Notes: generated by a model from the letters alone, not told the origin. 64,000 bases of DNA from Mycolicibacterium xanthum (GCF_019710635.1 NZ_JAIFZS010000058.1:1-64000); one strand, 5' to 3'. Counted from the stretch's first letter, positions 16,477-24,418 are shown. Numbers and translations: made by a program.

Positions 16477-17882
16477 CCGACGACGGAACGTGGGCCGACG
16501 AGAGCGACTGGGAGCTGGGAGCCGAAGAGGTCGCGGAGGCGATCGAGGAGGCGTCGGCGCCGCCGCCGGTGGTGGCCGTCGTCGGGCGGCCCAACGTCGG
16601 CAAGTCCACCCTGGTGAACCGGATCCTGGGCCGGCGCGAGGCCGTCGTGCAGGACGTCCCCGGGGTGACCCGCGACCGGGTGTCCTATGACGCGTTGTGG
16701 TCCGGGCAGCGGTTCGTCGTGCAGGACACCGGCGGCTGGGAGCCCGACGCCAAGGGCCTGCAGCAGCTCGTCGCCGAGCAGGCGTCGGTGGCGATGCGCA
16801 CCGCCGACGCGATCATTCTCGTCGTCGACGCCACCGTCGGCGCCACCTCGGCCGACGAGGCCGCCGCCAGGATCCTGCAGCGCTCCGGCAAGCCGGTGTT
16901 CCTGGCCGCCAACAAGGTCGACACCGAGCGCGGCGAGGCCGACGCCGCCGAGCTGTGGTCGCTGGGGCTGGGGGAGCCGCACCCGGTCAGCGCCATGCAC
17001 GGGCGCGGTGTCGCCGACCTGCTCGACGTCGTCGTCGACGCGCTGCCGACCATCTCCGAGGCCGCGGGCGCCGGCGGTGGTGGACCGCGCCGGGTGGCGC
17101 TGGTAGGCAAGCCCAACGTGGGCAAGTCCTCGTTGCTCAACCGGCTGTCCGGCGACGAGCGCTCGGTGGTGCACGACGTCGCGGGCACCACCGTCGACCC
17201 GGTCGACTCGCTGATCGAGATGGACGGCAAGCTGTGGCGCTTCGTCGACACCGCCGGGCTGCGCCGGAAGGTCGGGCAGGCCAGCGGCCACGAGTTCTAC
17301 GCCTCGGTGCGCACCCACGGGGCGATCGACTCCGCCGAGGTCACCATCGTGCTGATCGACGCGTCGCAGCCGCTGACCGAGCAGGACCAGCGCGTGCTGT
17401 CGATGGTGATCGAGGCCGGCCGGGCGCTGGTGCTGGCGTTCAACAAGTGGGACCTCGTCGACGAGGACCGCCGCTACCTGCTGGACCGTGAGATCGACCT
17501 GGACCTCGCACAGCTGCAGTGGGCGCCGCGGGTCAACATCTCGGCCAAGACCGGCCGCGCCGTGGCGAAGCTGGTGCCGGCGCTGGAGACCGCGTTGCGG
17601 TCCTGGGACACCCGCGTGCCCACCGGGCGGCTGAACACGTTCTTCAAGGAGGTGGTGGCCGCCACGCCGCCGCCGGTGCGCGGCGGCAAGCAGCCCCGGA
17701 TTCTGTTCGCCACCCAGGCCACCGCTCGCCCGCCGACGTTCGTGCTGTTCACCACCGGCTTCCTGGAGGCCGGCTACCGCCGGTTCCTGGAGCGCCGGCT
17801 GCGCGAGACGTTCGGCTTCGAGGGCAGCCCGATCCGGATCAACGTGCGGGTCCGCGAGAAGAGGGGAGCCCGCTCCCGGTGA
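16473..17882 (+). CDS. der: Ribosome biogenesis GTPase Der (EngA)
   Basis: A 469-residue tandem GTPase that acts in 50S subunit assembly. The first G domain has P-loop GRPNVGKST (38-46), DTGGW and NKVD; the second has GKPNVGKSS (from 212), DTAGL and NKWD. The C-terminal ~100 residues form the KH-like domain. An acidic N-terminal extension of ~30 residues is typical of actinobacterial Der. It is the last gene of the coupled rluB-cmk-der unit. Confidence 0.96.
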   Translation: MTDDGTWADESDWELGAEEVAEAIEEASAPPPVVAVVGRPNVGKSTLVNRILGRREAVVQDVPGVTRDRVSYDALWSGQRFVVQDTGGWEPDAKGLQQLVAEQASVAMRTADAIILVVDATVGATSADEAAARILQRSGKPVFLAANKVDTERGEADAAELWSLGLGEPHPVSAMHGRGVADLLDVVVDALPTISEAAGAGGGGPRRVALVGKPNVGKSSLLNRLSGDERSVVHDVAGTTVDPVDSLIEMDGKLWRFVDTAGLRRKVGQASGHEFYASVRTHGAIDSAEVTIVLIDASQPLTEQDQRVLSMVIEAGRALVLAFNKWDLVDEDRRYLLDREIDLDLAQLQWAPRVNISAKTGRAVAKLVPALETALRSWDTRVPTGRLNTFFKEVVAATPPPVRGGKQPRILFATQATARPPTFVLFTTGFLEAGYRRFLERRLRETFGFEGSPIRINVRVREKRGARSR

Positions 17883-17929
17883 TTTCGGTGTGAATCTCGT
17901 CGCTGAGCGCCGATGAGCACACCGAAATC
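17881..17929 (+). terminator. Inverted repeat at the end of der
   Basis: GATTTCGGTGTG (17881-17892) is a perfect 12-bp inverse of CACACCGAAATC (17918-17929), loop 25 nt. It begins inside the der stop codon and ends just before the next gene's -10. It could be a terminator without T-tract or a regulatory hairpin. Confidence 0.45.
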
Positions 17930-17936
17930 GCTCGGC

Positions 17937-17942
17937 TAGGGT
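17937..17942 (+). promoter_or_regulatory. Putative -10 for a leaderless permease transcript
   Basis: TAGGGT lies 7 nt before the GTG at 17950 with no ribosome-binding site between, the typical arrangement of mycobacterial leaderless genes. Confidence 0.55.
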
Positions 17943-17949
17943 CTCTCTG

Positions 17950-18732
17950 GTGCCCGTCATCGACATGGTCCTCATCGCGCTGGCGGGCGTCGGGGCCGGT
18001 GCGATCAACGCGCTCGTCGGCTCGGGCACGCTGATCACCTTCCCGACGCTGGTGACGCTGGGCTATCCGCCGGTGACGGCGACGATGTCCAATGCGGTCG
18101 GCTTGGTCGCCGGCGGGGTATCGGGGACCTGGGGCTACCGCCGCGAACTGCGCGGCCAGGGCAACCGGCTGAAGTGGCAGATCCCGGCGTCGCTGCTCGG
18201 GGCCGGGTGCGGTGCCTGGCTGCTGCTGCATCTGCCGGAAAAGGTGTTCACCCAGGTGGTGCCGGTGCTGCTGGTGATCGCGCTGGCGCTGGTGGTGGTC
18301 GGCCCGCGCATCCAGGACTGGGCGCGCCGGCGTGCCGAGCTGACCGGGCGCTCCGCGGAGCATCTGTCGCCGCGACGGCTGACGGCGCTGGTCGTCGCGA
18401 CGTTCGCGATCGGTGTCTACGGCGGCTACTTCACCGCCGCACAGGGCATCATGCTGATCGCCGCGATGGGCGCGCTGCTGCCCGAGGACATGCAACGGAT
18501 GAACGCGGCGAAGAACCTGCTGTCGCTGCTGGTCAACATCGTGGCCGCGGCGGCCTACACCGTGGTGGCGTTCGACCGGATCAGTTGGGCGGCGGCCGGC
18601 CTGATCGCGGTGGGGTCGCTGGTCGGGGGTTTCCTCGGGGCGCACTACGGGCGGCGCCTGTCACCCGACGCGCTGCGGGCCGTCATCGTCGTGGTGGGAC
18701 TGATCGGGCTCTACCGGCTGTTGACCGTGTAG
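17950..18732 (+). CDS. TauE/SafE (TSUP) family membrane permease
   Basis: A 260-residue integral membrane protein of the TauE/SafE family, probably exporting sulfite or a related organosulfur/organic anion. It has about eight hydrophobic segments, the N-terminal signature GAINALVGSGTLITFPTLVTLGYPP, and the inverted repeat half around YGGYFTAAQGIMLIAAMG. Substrate cannot be read from sequence. It appears leaderless (GTG 7 nt after TAGGGT). A second, more distant TSUP gene follows; the two are not simple tandem copies. Confidence 0.85.
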   Translation: MPVIDMVLIALAGVGAGAINALVGSGTLITFPTLVTLGYPPVTATMSNAVGLVAGGVSGTWGYRRELRGQGNRLKWQIPASLLGAGCGAWLLLHLPEKVFTQVVPVLLVIALALVVVGPRIQDWARRRAELTGRSAEHLSPRRLTALVVATFAIGVYGGYFTAAQGIMLIAAMGALLPEDMQRMNAAKNLLSLLVNIVAAAAYTVVAFDRISWAAAGLIAVGSLVGGFLGAHYGRRLSPDALRAVIVVVGLIGLYRLLTV

Positions 18733-18735
18733 TCT
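18730..18735 (+). promoter_or_regulatory. Putative -10 upstream of the Cys-codon ORF
   Basis: TAGTCT overlaps the stop of the preceding permease. Transcription from about 18742 would give a ~205-nt leader containing the short ORF described next. Confidence 0.35.
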
Positions 18736-18764
18736 GACCGAAGCTTTTTCCGGGTTCAGTGGTG

Positions 18765-18890
18765 ATGGAGATGTCGATGGCGGAATGCGTGCTGGTCGCA
18801 CCGGCGCCGTCCGACGCGTCCGCGCTGGAGCCTTTCTGGCCGTCGCGCCGGCTGATGGCGTTCGACGAGTGGTGTTGTCCGCGTCCCTGA
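18765..18890 (+). CDS. Short leader ORF with tandem Cys codons upstream of a TSUP permease
   Basis: A 41-codon ORF (ATG 18765; GTG 18762 possible) ending ...FDEWCCPRP. Two consecutive Cys codons (TGT TGT) lie four codons before the stop, 60 nt upstream of a TauE/SafE permease gene. An internal ATG at 18855 would give an 11-codon version with the same end. Mycobacteria are known to use polycysteine leader ORFs to attenuate sulfur genes; that this is one is inference. It has no other recognisable feature and no strong ribosome-binding site. Confidence 0.4.
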   Translation: MEMSMAECVLVAPAPSDASALEPFWPSRRLMAFDEWCCPRP

Positions 18891-18949
18891 CGCACGCCCA
18901 CCCGTCCATCGCGGTCCCTTGTCGGTGATCGCAGTCCCCGAAAGCAGCC

Positions 18950-19876
18950 ATGCGTTCGCTTCTCATCTTCACGCTCGTCGGCGTCGGAGCCCAGCTGGTC
19001 GACGGCGCCCTGGGCATGGCGTTCGGCATCACCGCCACCACGCTGCTGGTGCTCTCCGGCGTCGGCGCCGCCCAGGCCAGCGCTGCGGTGCACCTCGCCG
19101 AGGTGGGCACCACGTTCGCCTCCGGGCTCTCGCACTGGAAGTTCCGCAACATCGACTGGTCGCTGGTCGCCAAGCTGGGCGGCCCCGGGGCGGTGGGGGC
19201 GTTCCTCGGCGCGACGGTGCTGTCGTCGCTGGCCACCGAGCACGCGGCCCCGCTGATGGCCGGGATCCTGGTCGCGATCGGCACCTACGTGCTGCTGCGG
19301 TTCTCGCTGCGCACACCGCTGACGTTCGGCCACCACGGCTCCAGCCACAGCGCGAAATTCCTTGCACCACTGGGACTTTTCGGCGGCTTCATCGACGCCT
19401 CCGGTGGCGGCGGCTGGGGCCCGGTGACCACCAGCACGTTGCTGTCGCAGGGCAAGACCGCGCCGCGGACGGTCATCGGCTCGGTCAGCGCCTCGGAGTT
19501 CCTGGTGTCGGTGTCGGCGTCGCTGGGCTTCCTGATCGGGCTGCGCGAGGAGTTCCTGGCGAACTGGCCGGTGGTGGTCGGGCTGATGGCCGGCGGGGTG
19601 ATCGCCGCGCCGTTCGCCGCGTGGCTGGTGAGCCGGGTCAGCCCGGCCCTGCTGGGCACCGCGGTCGGCGGGGTCATCGTGCTGACCAACAGCCAGAAGC
19701 TGGTGCACTTCTTCGGGATCCACTGGCCGTGGTCGTCGGTGATCTACGGGTTGATCATCGTGGCGTGGGTGTCGCTGGTGCTCTACGCCTGGCGGGTGTC
19801 GCGGGCCCCGAAGTTCGCCCCGGAGACGCCTTCGGTGGCGGCGGGGGAGTCGGAGTCGGAATCGGTCACGCGGTGA
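18950..19876 (+). CDS. TauE/SafE (TSUP) family membrane permease
   Basis: A 308-residue TSUP permease with ~8 membrane segments and the two family half-repeats, VGAQLVDGALGMAFGITATT near the start and GLFGGFIDASGGGGWGPVTT in the middle. The conserved LSHWKFRNIDW block lies between. The family includes sulfite exporters; the substrate is not determined here. It is preceded by a possible Cys-codon leader ORF, which would fit a sulfur substrate. The C-terminal tail is acidic and cytoplasmic. Confidence 0.86.
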   Translation: MRSLLIFTLVGVGAQLVDGALGMAFGITATTLLVLSGVGAAQASAAVHLAEVGTTFASGLSHWKFRNIDWSLVAKLGGPGAVGAFLGATVLSSLATEHAAPLMAGILVAIGTYVLLRFSLRTPLTFGHHGSSHSAKFLAPLGLFGGFIDASGGGGWGPVTTSTLLSQGKTAPRTVIGSVSASEFLVSVSASLGFLIGLREEFLANWPVVVGLMAGGVIAAPFAAWLVSRVSPALLGTAVGGVIVLTNSQKLVHFFGIHWPWSSVIYGLIIVAWVSLVLYAWRVSRAPKFAPETPSVAAGESESESVTR

Positions 19877-19933
19877 TCCAGGGTGGTCGCAGGGCGTCGG
19901 TCCGGCGCGGCATCGCCCGCCGACCACGCGGTT

Positions 19934-19976
19934 TCGGTCTGGGCGGGGGCCTGAGGTAGGCTTTCGACCGCCTACC
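19934..19976 (+). promoter_or_regulatory. Putative promoter of tRNA-Pro
   Basis: TAGGCT (19957-19962) is a good -10, with a weak TTTCGG about 19 nt upstream. GGTAGG (19955-19960) and CCTACC (19971-19976) form a short inverted repeat over the -10 and start region. Transcription would begin near 19969, 27 nt before the tRNA. Confidence 0.45.
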
Positions 19977-19995
19977 GGTGATCCCGGAGGCACCA

Positions 19996-20069
<74 letters not shown>

Positions 20070-20085
20070 CCGTTTAACCAGCACG

Positions 20086-20114
20086 AATGCAAGTCCGTGC
20101 AAGGTGCGTGCAAG
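20086..20114 (+). promoter_or_regulatory. Integrase arm-type sites, attL side
   Basis: AATGCAAG (20086), CGTGCAAG (20096) and CGTGCAAG (20107) recur every 10-11 bp, starting 15 bp inside the core. The same motif occurs twice beside the integrase gene. Phased repeats of this kind are typical arm-binding sites of tyrosine integrases; binding is inferred. Confidence 0.55.
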
Positions 20115-20151
20115 ATGCGGCGTGGTCTCCCAACCCAAGGAGAACCAGCCC

Positions 20152-20499
20152 ATGACCACCAAGTACCCCGTCGACAGCGCCTACTACGACTGCTGCAACG
20201 CCATCGGCACCCACACCGAGCAGTGCCCCGGCCCTGACATCCCGGTCCCCGCCGGCGCCACCGCGGACGGCTGGAACAGTATCGGCGCCGACGGTGTCCT
20301 GGTGCGGGGGCTGGAGTGGTCACGCCACGACACCGCGAAGGTCGGCGTCGGCGTCGACGGTTTTCAAGATTCCACGGGCGCCGTGTGCCGCAGCATCAAC
20401 CTCTACCTGCGAAGCGGCGAGGACCTTGGCGCCGACGACGCCCGCGCCCTGGCCGCGAAACTGATCGAGGCCGCCGACAAGCTCGACGCGATCAGCTAG
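20152..20499 (+). CDS. Hypothetical element protein with Cys motif
   Basis: A 115-residue protein, the only plus-strand gene of the element, beside attL. ATG at 20152 with AAGGAGA upstream. The N-terminal Y-DCC-x8-C pattern (residues ~12-25) could bind metal or form disulfides; there is no signal peptide or membrane segment. The C-terminal third is helical and acidic. The opposite orientation suggests a cargo (moron-type) gene with its own promoter; no function is recognised. The ~420 bp that follow are non-coding with several hairpins. Confidence 0.7.
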   Translation: MTTKYPVDSAYYDCCNAIGTHTEQCPGPDIPVPAGATADGWNSIGADGVLVRGLEWSRHDTAKVGVGVDGFQDSTGAVCRSINLYLRSGEDLGADDARALAAKLIEAADKLDAIS

Positions 20500-20516
20500 C
20501 CCAACAGCCCCACGTT

Positions 20517-20545
20517 CGGCCCGTCACCAACACGGTGGCGGGCCG
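20517..20545 (+). terminator. Hairpin after the plus-strand element gene
   Basis: CGGCCCGTCACC pairs with GGTGGCGGGCCG (one mismatch), loop AACAC, 17 nt after the stop at 20499. No T-tract follows. Confidence 0.5.
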
Positions 20546-20560
20546 ACTGCGTTGACCATA

Positions 20561-20584
20561 GTTTTTACTGACCTCAGTAAAAAC
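20561..20584. other. Perfect 10-bp inverted repeat
   Basis: GTTTTTACTG and CAGTAAAAAC around ACCT, an AT-rich island in GC-rich sequence. It may be a bidirectional terminator between the plus-strand gene and the minus-strand capsid operon, or an operator. Confidence 0.5.
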
Positions 20585-20920
20585 CTCGGCAACCACGGTC
20601 ATCACGACCGTCGTGGCAACTGCCGCCGGGGCCGAAAGTTTCATTTCGTACAAATCCCGGCATGCTATGCCGACCGCGCCGCGCTTCTGGGGGCCCGGAG
20701 GGACTGCTTCCCTGGTGGTGGGGGAAAAAGTTTTTTCCGGCCTCCCTCTCGCCACGCCTATGGCTGCGATGGCGCGCGGCGGGTACCGGAGGGGTGGGTG
20801 CCCTGGGGGGTGGTCAGGCCCGCGCGCGATCACCAAGTCACGCGGGCCTGACCGTTCCCGGGGTGCTGCGGGCTGGCGGACTCGGCAAGAGGTAGGCCAG
20901 CCGCGCACACCCGAGCCTAT
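20585..20920. other. Non-coding region downstream of the capsid gene
   Basis: About 340 bp with no convincing gene; overlapping frames have no ribosome-binding site or family likeness. It contains a 16-bp palindrome-like GGAAAAAGTTTTTTCC (20723-20738) set in G-rich DNA and a perfect 13-bp inverted repeat (20812-20824/20841-20853, 16-nt loop) that could end the capsid transcript. A packaging (cos or pac) signal could lie here, but none can be identified by eye. Confidence 0.4.
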
Positions 20921-21751
20921 TTACGAACCGGGCTCGAGGCTGAACTTGCCCAGCCAGTTCGGCCTGGTGACGCCCCAGCCGATACGCCACGTCGCCCGCA
21001 GCTGCACGGCGTCGCGGGAGAACAGGGCGTGCTCGGACACGGCGACCTGCACGGGCCCGATCGCACTGACGATGGCGCGCCGGTCGAGGACCAGGCCGTG
21101 GTAGGCGGGGATGAACCGGCTACGCAGGATCGGCAGCGACAGCAGGCGGGGTTCGGTGGTTTCGGTTCCTGCGCCGAGCAGCATGGCGTTGTAATCGGTG
21201 CCGATCTTCATCGTCTGAAGGCTGCTCCATGCGTACGGATCCACCGCGATCGCCGACGGTGTGGCGCCGTTGGACTCCAGCGTGGCGATCAGCTCCACCA
21301 AGTTGTCGAGGTTGTCGTACACGCCGGCGTCGGCGGACACGGTGCCGGGGATGTTGAGCAGCCCGGTCGGATCGGTCACGTCAGCAATGTAGGAGTTGTC
21401 GGCCTTGCGGACCAAATCCCTTGCAACGCTTTGGGATACCTGCTCGGCGGTCATCTCCTGCCGGAACTGCTCGCTGGAGAGGTTGACCAGGCGGGCCAGC
21501 TTCTTGGTTCTGACGACCGCCTCGCTCAGGGTCGGTTCGTCCTCGGGGATCTCGGCGTTCTCATCGACATAGTCCGCGCTCTCGGCGTCGTCGACGTAGG
21601 CGACTCGGACGGCAGGCTGATCACCGTCAACCTCCCCGGCGATCGTGGAGGTTTGCAGGATCAGGGCGTCACCGACGACCTCGTTCGCGGCGAAGAACGT
21701 GGTGTCCGGCCGCCACGGATAGGCAGAGGTGGGGGTAGTGAGCGTACTCAC
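20921..21751 (-). CDS. HK97-fold major capsid protein
   Basis: A 276-residue protein of the phage major capsid (HK97 gp5-like) family. The region SEAVVRTKKLARLVNLSSEQF (residues ~76-96) fits the family's E-loop/P-domain beta-strands, and the C-terminus ends in the AVQLRATWRIGWGVTRPNW strand pattern typical of these capsids. The N-terminal delta (scaffold) domain found in HK97 is absent, which agrees with separate scaffold-like genes upstream. AAAGGAA lies before the ATG. It is the last gene of the minus-strand operon, after a ~170-bp gap. Confidence 0.85.
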   Translation of the reverse strand: MSTLTTPTSAYPWRPDTTFFAANEVVGDALILQTSTIAGEVDGDQPAVRVAYVDDAESADYVDENAEIPEDEPTLSEAVVRTKKLARLVNLSSEQFRQEMTAEQVSQSVARDLVRKADNSYIADVTDPTGLLNIPGTVSADAGVYDNLDNLVELIATLESNGATPSAIAVDPYAWSSLQTMKIGTDYNAMLLGAGTETTEPRLLSLPILRSRFIPAYHGLVLDRRAIVSAIGPVQVAVSEHALFSRDAVQLRATWRIGWGVTRPNWLGKFSLEPGS

Positions 21752-21921
21752 GGGCAGGGTTCCTTTGAACGGTCACAACGTGTTCAGGGCAGCGTCGTGA
21801 AAACTGTTGGTTTTCATCGCGGCTGCCCGTCCTGGGCTGTGCCGTGCCCGCGCCTGGCGGGGAGCGTGCGCCGGGCCGATCAACCTGGACCGGGATCCCG
21901 GCGCAACGCCCATTCTATCCG

Positions 21922-22377
21922 CTATCTGGTGCGCGGCTTGAACGCCGACTCCCAACGGTTCGGGTTCGGCAGGATGTTGGGCACGTTGCCGACACCGGGC
22001 ACCGGGGCGCCCTTCGTCTGCACCCCCAACGTGTCCCGGGCCTGTTTGACGGCGTCGGCGACTTTCCGGGGATCGACCGCCCCGTCATCACCGACCATGT
22101 CCGACAGGGCGGCGACCGCATGCACGGCCGCCGGCCGGACACCGGCGGAGTCGGCGATCGCGTCGATCTGCGACCGCTGCAACGCCTCGACGGTGGCGGC
22201 GAGCCGGTCACGCTGCGCCTCGGCGTCACGTAACTTCCGGCGCCACTTCGCGGCCTCCTTGTTGGAGGACTCCTCGACCGGCTCGGGCGGGGTTTCCTCC
22301 GCAGCCTCGGGGGCCGGATCGACCGCCTCGACGGGCTCGGCAGGATCCGCGGTGGTGTCGGGGGTGGGTTCAGTCAT
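21922..22377 (-). CDS. Scaffold-like coiled-coil protein A
   Basis: A 151-residue protein. The first ~50 residues are acidic and Pro-rich, followed by a charged coiled coil (KWRRKLRDAEAQRDRLAATV), then GVRPAAVHAVAALSDMVGDDG and a C-terminal NPNRWESAF segment. The architecture and position just upstream of the capsid gene match actinophage scaffolding proteins. The ATG at 22377 lies within the end of the preceding gene (8-bp overlap). It is clearly paralogous to the protein encoded at 22685-23149. Confidence 0.7.
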   Translation of the reverse strand: MTEPTPDTTADPAEPVEAVDPAPEAAEETPPEPVEESSNKEAAKWRRKLRDAEAQRDRLAATVEALQRSQIDAIADSAGVRPAAVHAVAALSDMVGDDGAVDPRKVADAVKQARDTLGVQTKGAPVPGVGNVPNILPNPNRWESAFKPRTR

Positions 22378-22627
22378 CAGGGTTCTCCATACGGACATGG
22401 TTGACGAAGTCACGAACCTGCTCATCGGTCATGGTGATCGCCTGGTGCAACACGTCGTGCACCAGGGCCATCTGGTCGGGCTCGAGCACGACGTGCAGGC
22501 GGCCGATCGGCGCCGGCAACTCCATCGCCAGATGGCAGGCGATCCGCCCGGGTTCTTCGGCGGGGCCGAAACTCACGCCGACCTGATACGCCCGCACGTA
22601 GACGGGGTCTGAGGTGTTCTCGATCAT
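22370..22627 (-). CDS. Hypothetical 85-residue protein
   Basis: A small acidic protein with ATG at 22627 and AAGGAA upstream, between the two scaffold-like genes and overlapping the second by 8 bp. It has mixed beta-strand then helical character (PIGRLHVVLEPDQMALVHDV, then MTDEQVRDFVNHV). No family is recognised; capsid assembly or size control are guesses from position only. Confidence 0.75.
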   Translation of the reverse strand: MIENTSDPVYVRAYQVGVSFGPAEEPGRIACHLAMELPAPIGRLHVVLEPDQMALVHDVLHQAITMTDEQVRDFVNHVRMENPDD

Positions 22628-22684
22628 CTTGGTGTTCCTTCCAATTGGTTGGGTGGGAAATTTCTTTCGACTGGGCGTCGGGGA

Positions 22685-23149
22685 CTATTCGCGTCCGAGC
22701 CCGTCCGGGGAAAACGCGGCGCTCCACCGATTCGCGCGCGACGACGGCGCGCCGAGCCCGGACTTGAGGCCCTTCACCGACAGCCGCCGACGCGGCGACG
22801 GCGGGGTGATACCGAAATGCTCCCGTGTGGCCGCCACCGCAGCGGCGACCAGATCGGCGTCCACCGTGCCGTCGGCGCCGACCAGATCGGACAGGGCGAC
22901 ACCCGTCGCCCACAACGCCGCCGGCCGCACCCCAGCCGCGGTGACCTGAGCATCGACCTGCACCCGCTGGAGCGTCTCCAGCTTCGCCGCGAGATCGTCA
23001 CGGGCCGCCTCAGCATCGCGGAGCTGGTGCCGATACCGGGCCGCCTCACCCGATCCCCCGCTGTCGGGGGTGTCCTCGGCGGGCGTGTCCTGCGGGGTTT
23101 CCGGCCCGTCGACGGGGTCGTTTACGGGTTCAGCGGATTCATCAGACAT
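22685..23149 (-). CDS. Scaffold-like coiled-coil protein B
   Basis: A 154-residue protein with the same plan as protein A: acidic Pro/Asp/Glu-rich N-terminus, coiled coil YRHQLRDAEAARDDLAAKLE, then GVRPAALWATGVALSDLVGADG and a C-terminal ANRWSAAFS. GGAGG lies 7 nt before the ATG. The two paralogues flanking a small gene indicate duplication in the capsid module. Confidence 0.72.
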   Translation of the reverse strand: MSDESAEPVNDPVDGPETPQDTPAEDTPDSGGSGEAARYRHQLRDAEAARDDLAAKLETLQRVQVDAQVTAAGVRPAALWATGVALSDLVGADGTVDADLVAAAVAATREHFGITPPSPRRRLSVKGLKSGLGAPSSRANRWSAAFSPDGLGRE

Positions 23150-23271
23150 TCAAAACCTCCTATAGGTGTCGGAAAAGCGGACTATGGATCGGTTTGTAAA
23201 AAATGTCGAAGCTAACCTGCGACTGCTTCGTTGTCGCAGGTCAGGGGGTTGACCCCCACCGGGGTGGGTGG

Positions 23272-23544
23272 TCATCGTGGCCTGCCCAGCTTGGTGGCCT
23301 TGTCGATCAGGTGGTGTCCGATGTCGGCGGCCATTGCTGGGGTGAGTGCTACGCAGATCGGGTTGTGGTCGTTGTCGCGGATGGTGAGCATCACGACGTC
23401 GGCGCCGGTTTGGGCGATGTGGCCGGCGGCGATCTGGGTGGGCTGCCCTGCGGCGGGCGTGATGACGGTTGCGCCGGCGGGGATGTGGTTGAGGATGCTG
23501 TTGTCGGGCTCGTCGGGGCCGGACTCGTTCGGGTTGGTGGTCAT
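23272..23544 (-). CDS. Hypothetical 90-residue protein
   Basis: ATG at 23544 overlaps the stop of the preceding zinc-finger-like gene (ATGA), with AAAGGAA upstream. The sequence has a beta-rich middle (GADVVMLTIRDNDHNPICVALT) and a helical C-terminus. No function is recognised. A 122-bp gap separates it from scaffold B. Confidence 0.75.
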   Translation of the reverse strand: MTTNPNESGPDEPDNSILNHIPAGATVITPAAGQPTQIAAGHIAQTGADVVMLTIRDNDHNPICVALTPAMAADIGHHLIDKATKLGRPR

Positions 23545-23711
23545 GGTTGGGTTCCTTTCTCAATTGCGGTGCTGTAGTTGGTGATGGTGTCGCCGACGAC
23601 GATTCGGCAGTCGCGGCAAATCCTGCTCGGGTGCCGGGTCAGCCGGGTGGTGCAGACGAGGCACGGGCCGGGGGTGCGGCGGCGGCGCCGGGGTAGGCCG
23701 GTTGCTGTCAT
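23541..23711 (-). CDS. Small CxxC...CxxC zinc-finger-like protein
   Basis: A 56-residue basic protein with PCLVC (Cys17/Cys20) and ICRDC (Cys32/Cys35), a four-Cys zinc-ribbon-like pattern, after an RRRRR stretch. Both ends overlap neighbours by ATGA, which strongly supports that it is translated. Such proteins in phages often bind DNA or partner proteins; the exact role is unknown. Confidence 0.75.
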   Translation of the reverse strand: MTATGLPRRRRRTPGPCLVCTTRLTRHPSRICRDCRIVVGDTITNYSTAIEKGTQP

Positions 23712-24379
23712 GGGCTATCCCCGTTCTCACTGCGGCCAGCGGCCATAGTGAATTCGTCTGCCATGAAACGCATTTCGTCGGTGGTCAGCTTCGCCGCCAA
23801 CGCGGCCGCTAATTCCTCCAGCTCGGCGCACCGTTGCGGTCCCAGACGGCGGCGCCTGGCATCACGTGCTCTGTCTTCCCTGCTGGCACCGCTGGCACGG
23901 GCTCGGGAGCGCCGGCTGACCGGCGGCTTGCGGGTGCGACCGCGATCGGTCACCCACCCGTAGCGCTTGGCCAGACTGATCAAGGTTTCACCGTCTGGGC
24001 ATGGCCCCCACACTTCCGAAGCGATCCGCAATGGCCGGTGCTGCTCGTCGCGCTGGTCGAGCATCGGCGCGAGGGCCGCCGCTGCGGCGCGGCCCTTGAA
24101 CACCTCGCGCATGTCGTCGTACTTGACGCCGCACGTGATCAGGAAGTAGTCGAACTCGGCAGCCTGCCAATGGCATGCGTGTCCGTTGATGTCGTAGTTG
24201 CGCCAGGCGCCCGAGGTGGCGATGTCGACGACGGCCTCCGCGATGCGCGCGATACTGCCCGCGTCGAACATCCTGGTTGCGAATTCCCGGACGCGTTCAT
24301 TGTTGGCGTCGTGAACGGTGGCTGGTGGATTAGTCACACCGCCTGGCTGGTCAGTGTGGCCGGTGGCCATAGTGGTCAT
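23708..24379 (-). CDS. Hypothetical 223-residue element protein
   Basis: The N-terminal ~130 residues contain several conserved-looking His, Cys, Trp and Asp residues (NGHACHWQAAEFDYFLITCG). A strongly basic linker (residues ~145-180, RSRARASGASREDRARDARR) follows, then a helical C-terminus. A nucleic-acid-associated role is plausible from the charge; no family is recognised. ATG 24379 or 24370; the stop overlaps the zinc-finger-like gene. It follows the putative origin region. Confidence 0.7.
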   Translation of the reverse strand: MTTMATGHTDQPGGVTNPPATVHDANNERVREFATRMFDAGSIARIAEAVVDIATSGAWRNYDINGHACHWQAAEFDYFLITCGVKYDDMREVFKGRAAAAALAPMLDQRDEQHRPLRIASEVWGPCPDGETLISLAKRYGWVTDRGRTRKPPVSRRSRARASGASREDRARDARRRRLGPQRCAELEELAAALAAKLTTDEMRFMADEFTMAAGRSENGDSP

Positions 24380-24418
24380 GTTGTGCCTCTTCCTGTTGAT
24401 TGGGTTTCGTTCCCGCCG

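Noticed and set aside
16299..18038. 579-codon minus-strand frame opposite der
   Set aside because: Shadow of the Der GTPase gene; no domain and no start signal.
20492..20908. 138-codon minus-strand frame downstream of the capsid gene
   Set aside because: No ribosome-binding site, spans three hairpins, irregular composition; treated as non-coding.
21773..21955. 60-codon minus-strand frame between scaffold A and the capsid gene
   Set aside because: Overlaps the end of scaffold A in another frame, no ribosome-binding site; the gap is better seen as the capsid leader.
21029..22612. 527-codon plus-strand frame opposite the capsid and scaffold-like genes
   Set aside because: Antisense to overlapping minus-strand genes that have ribosome-binding sites and family features.
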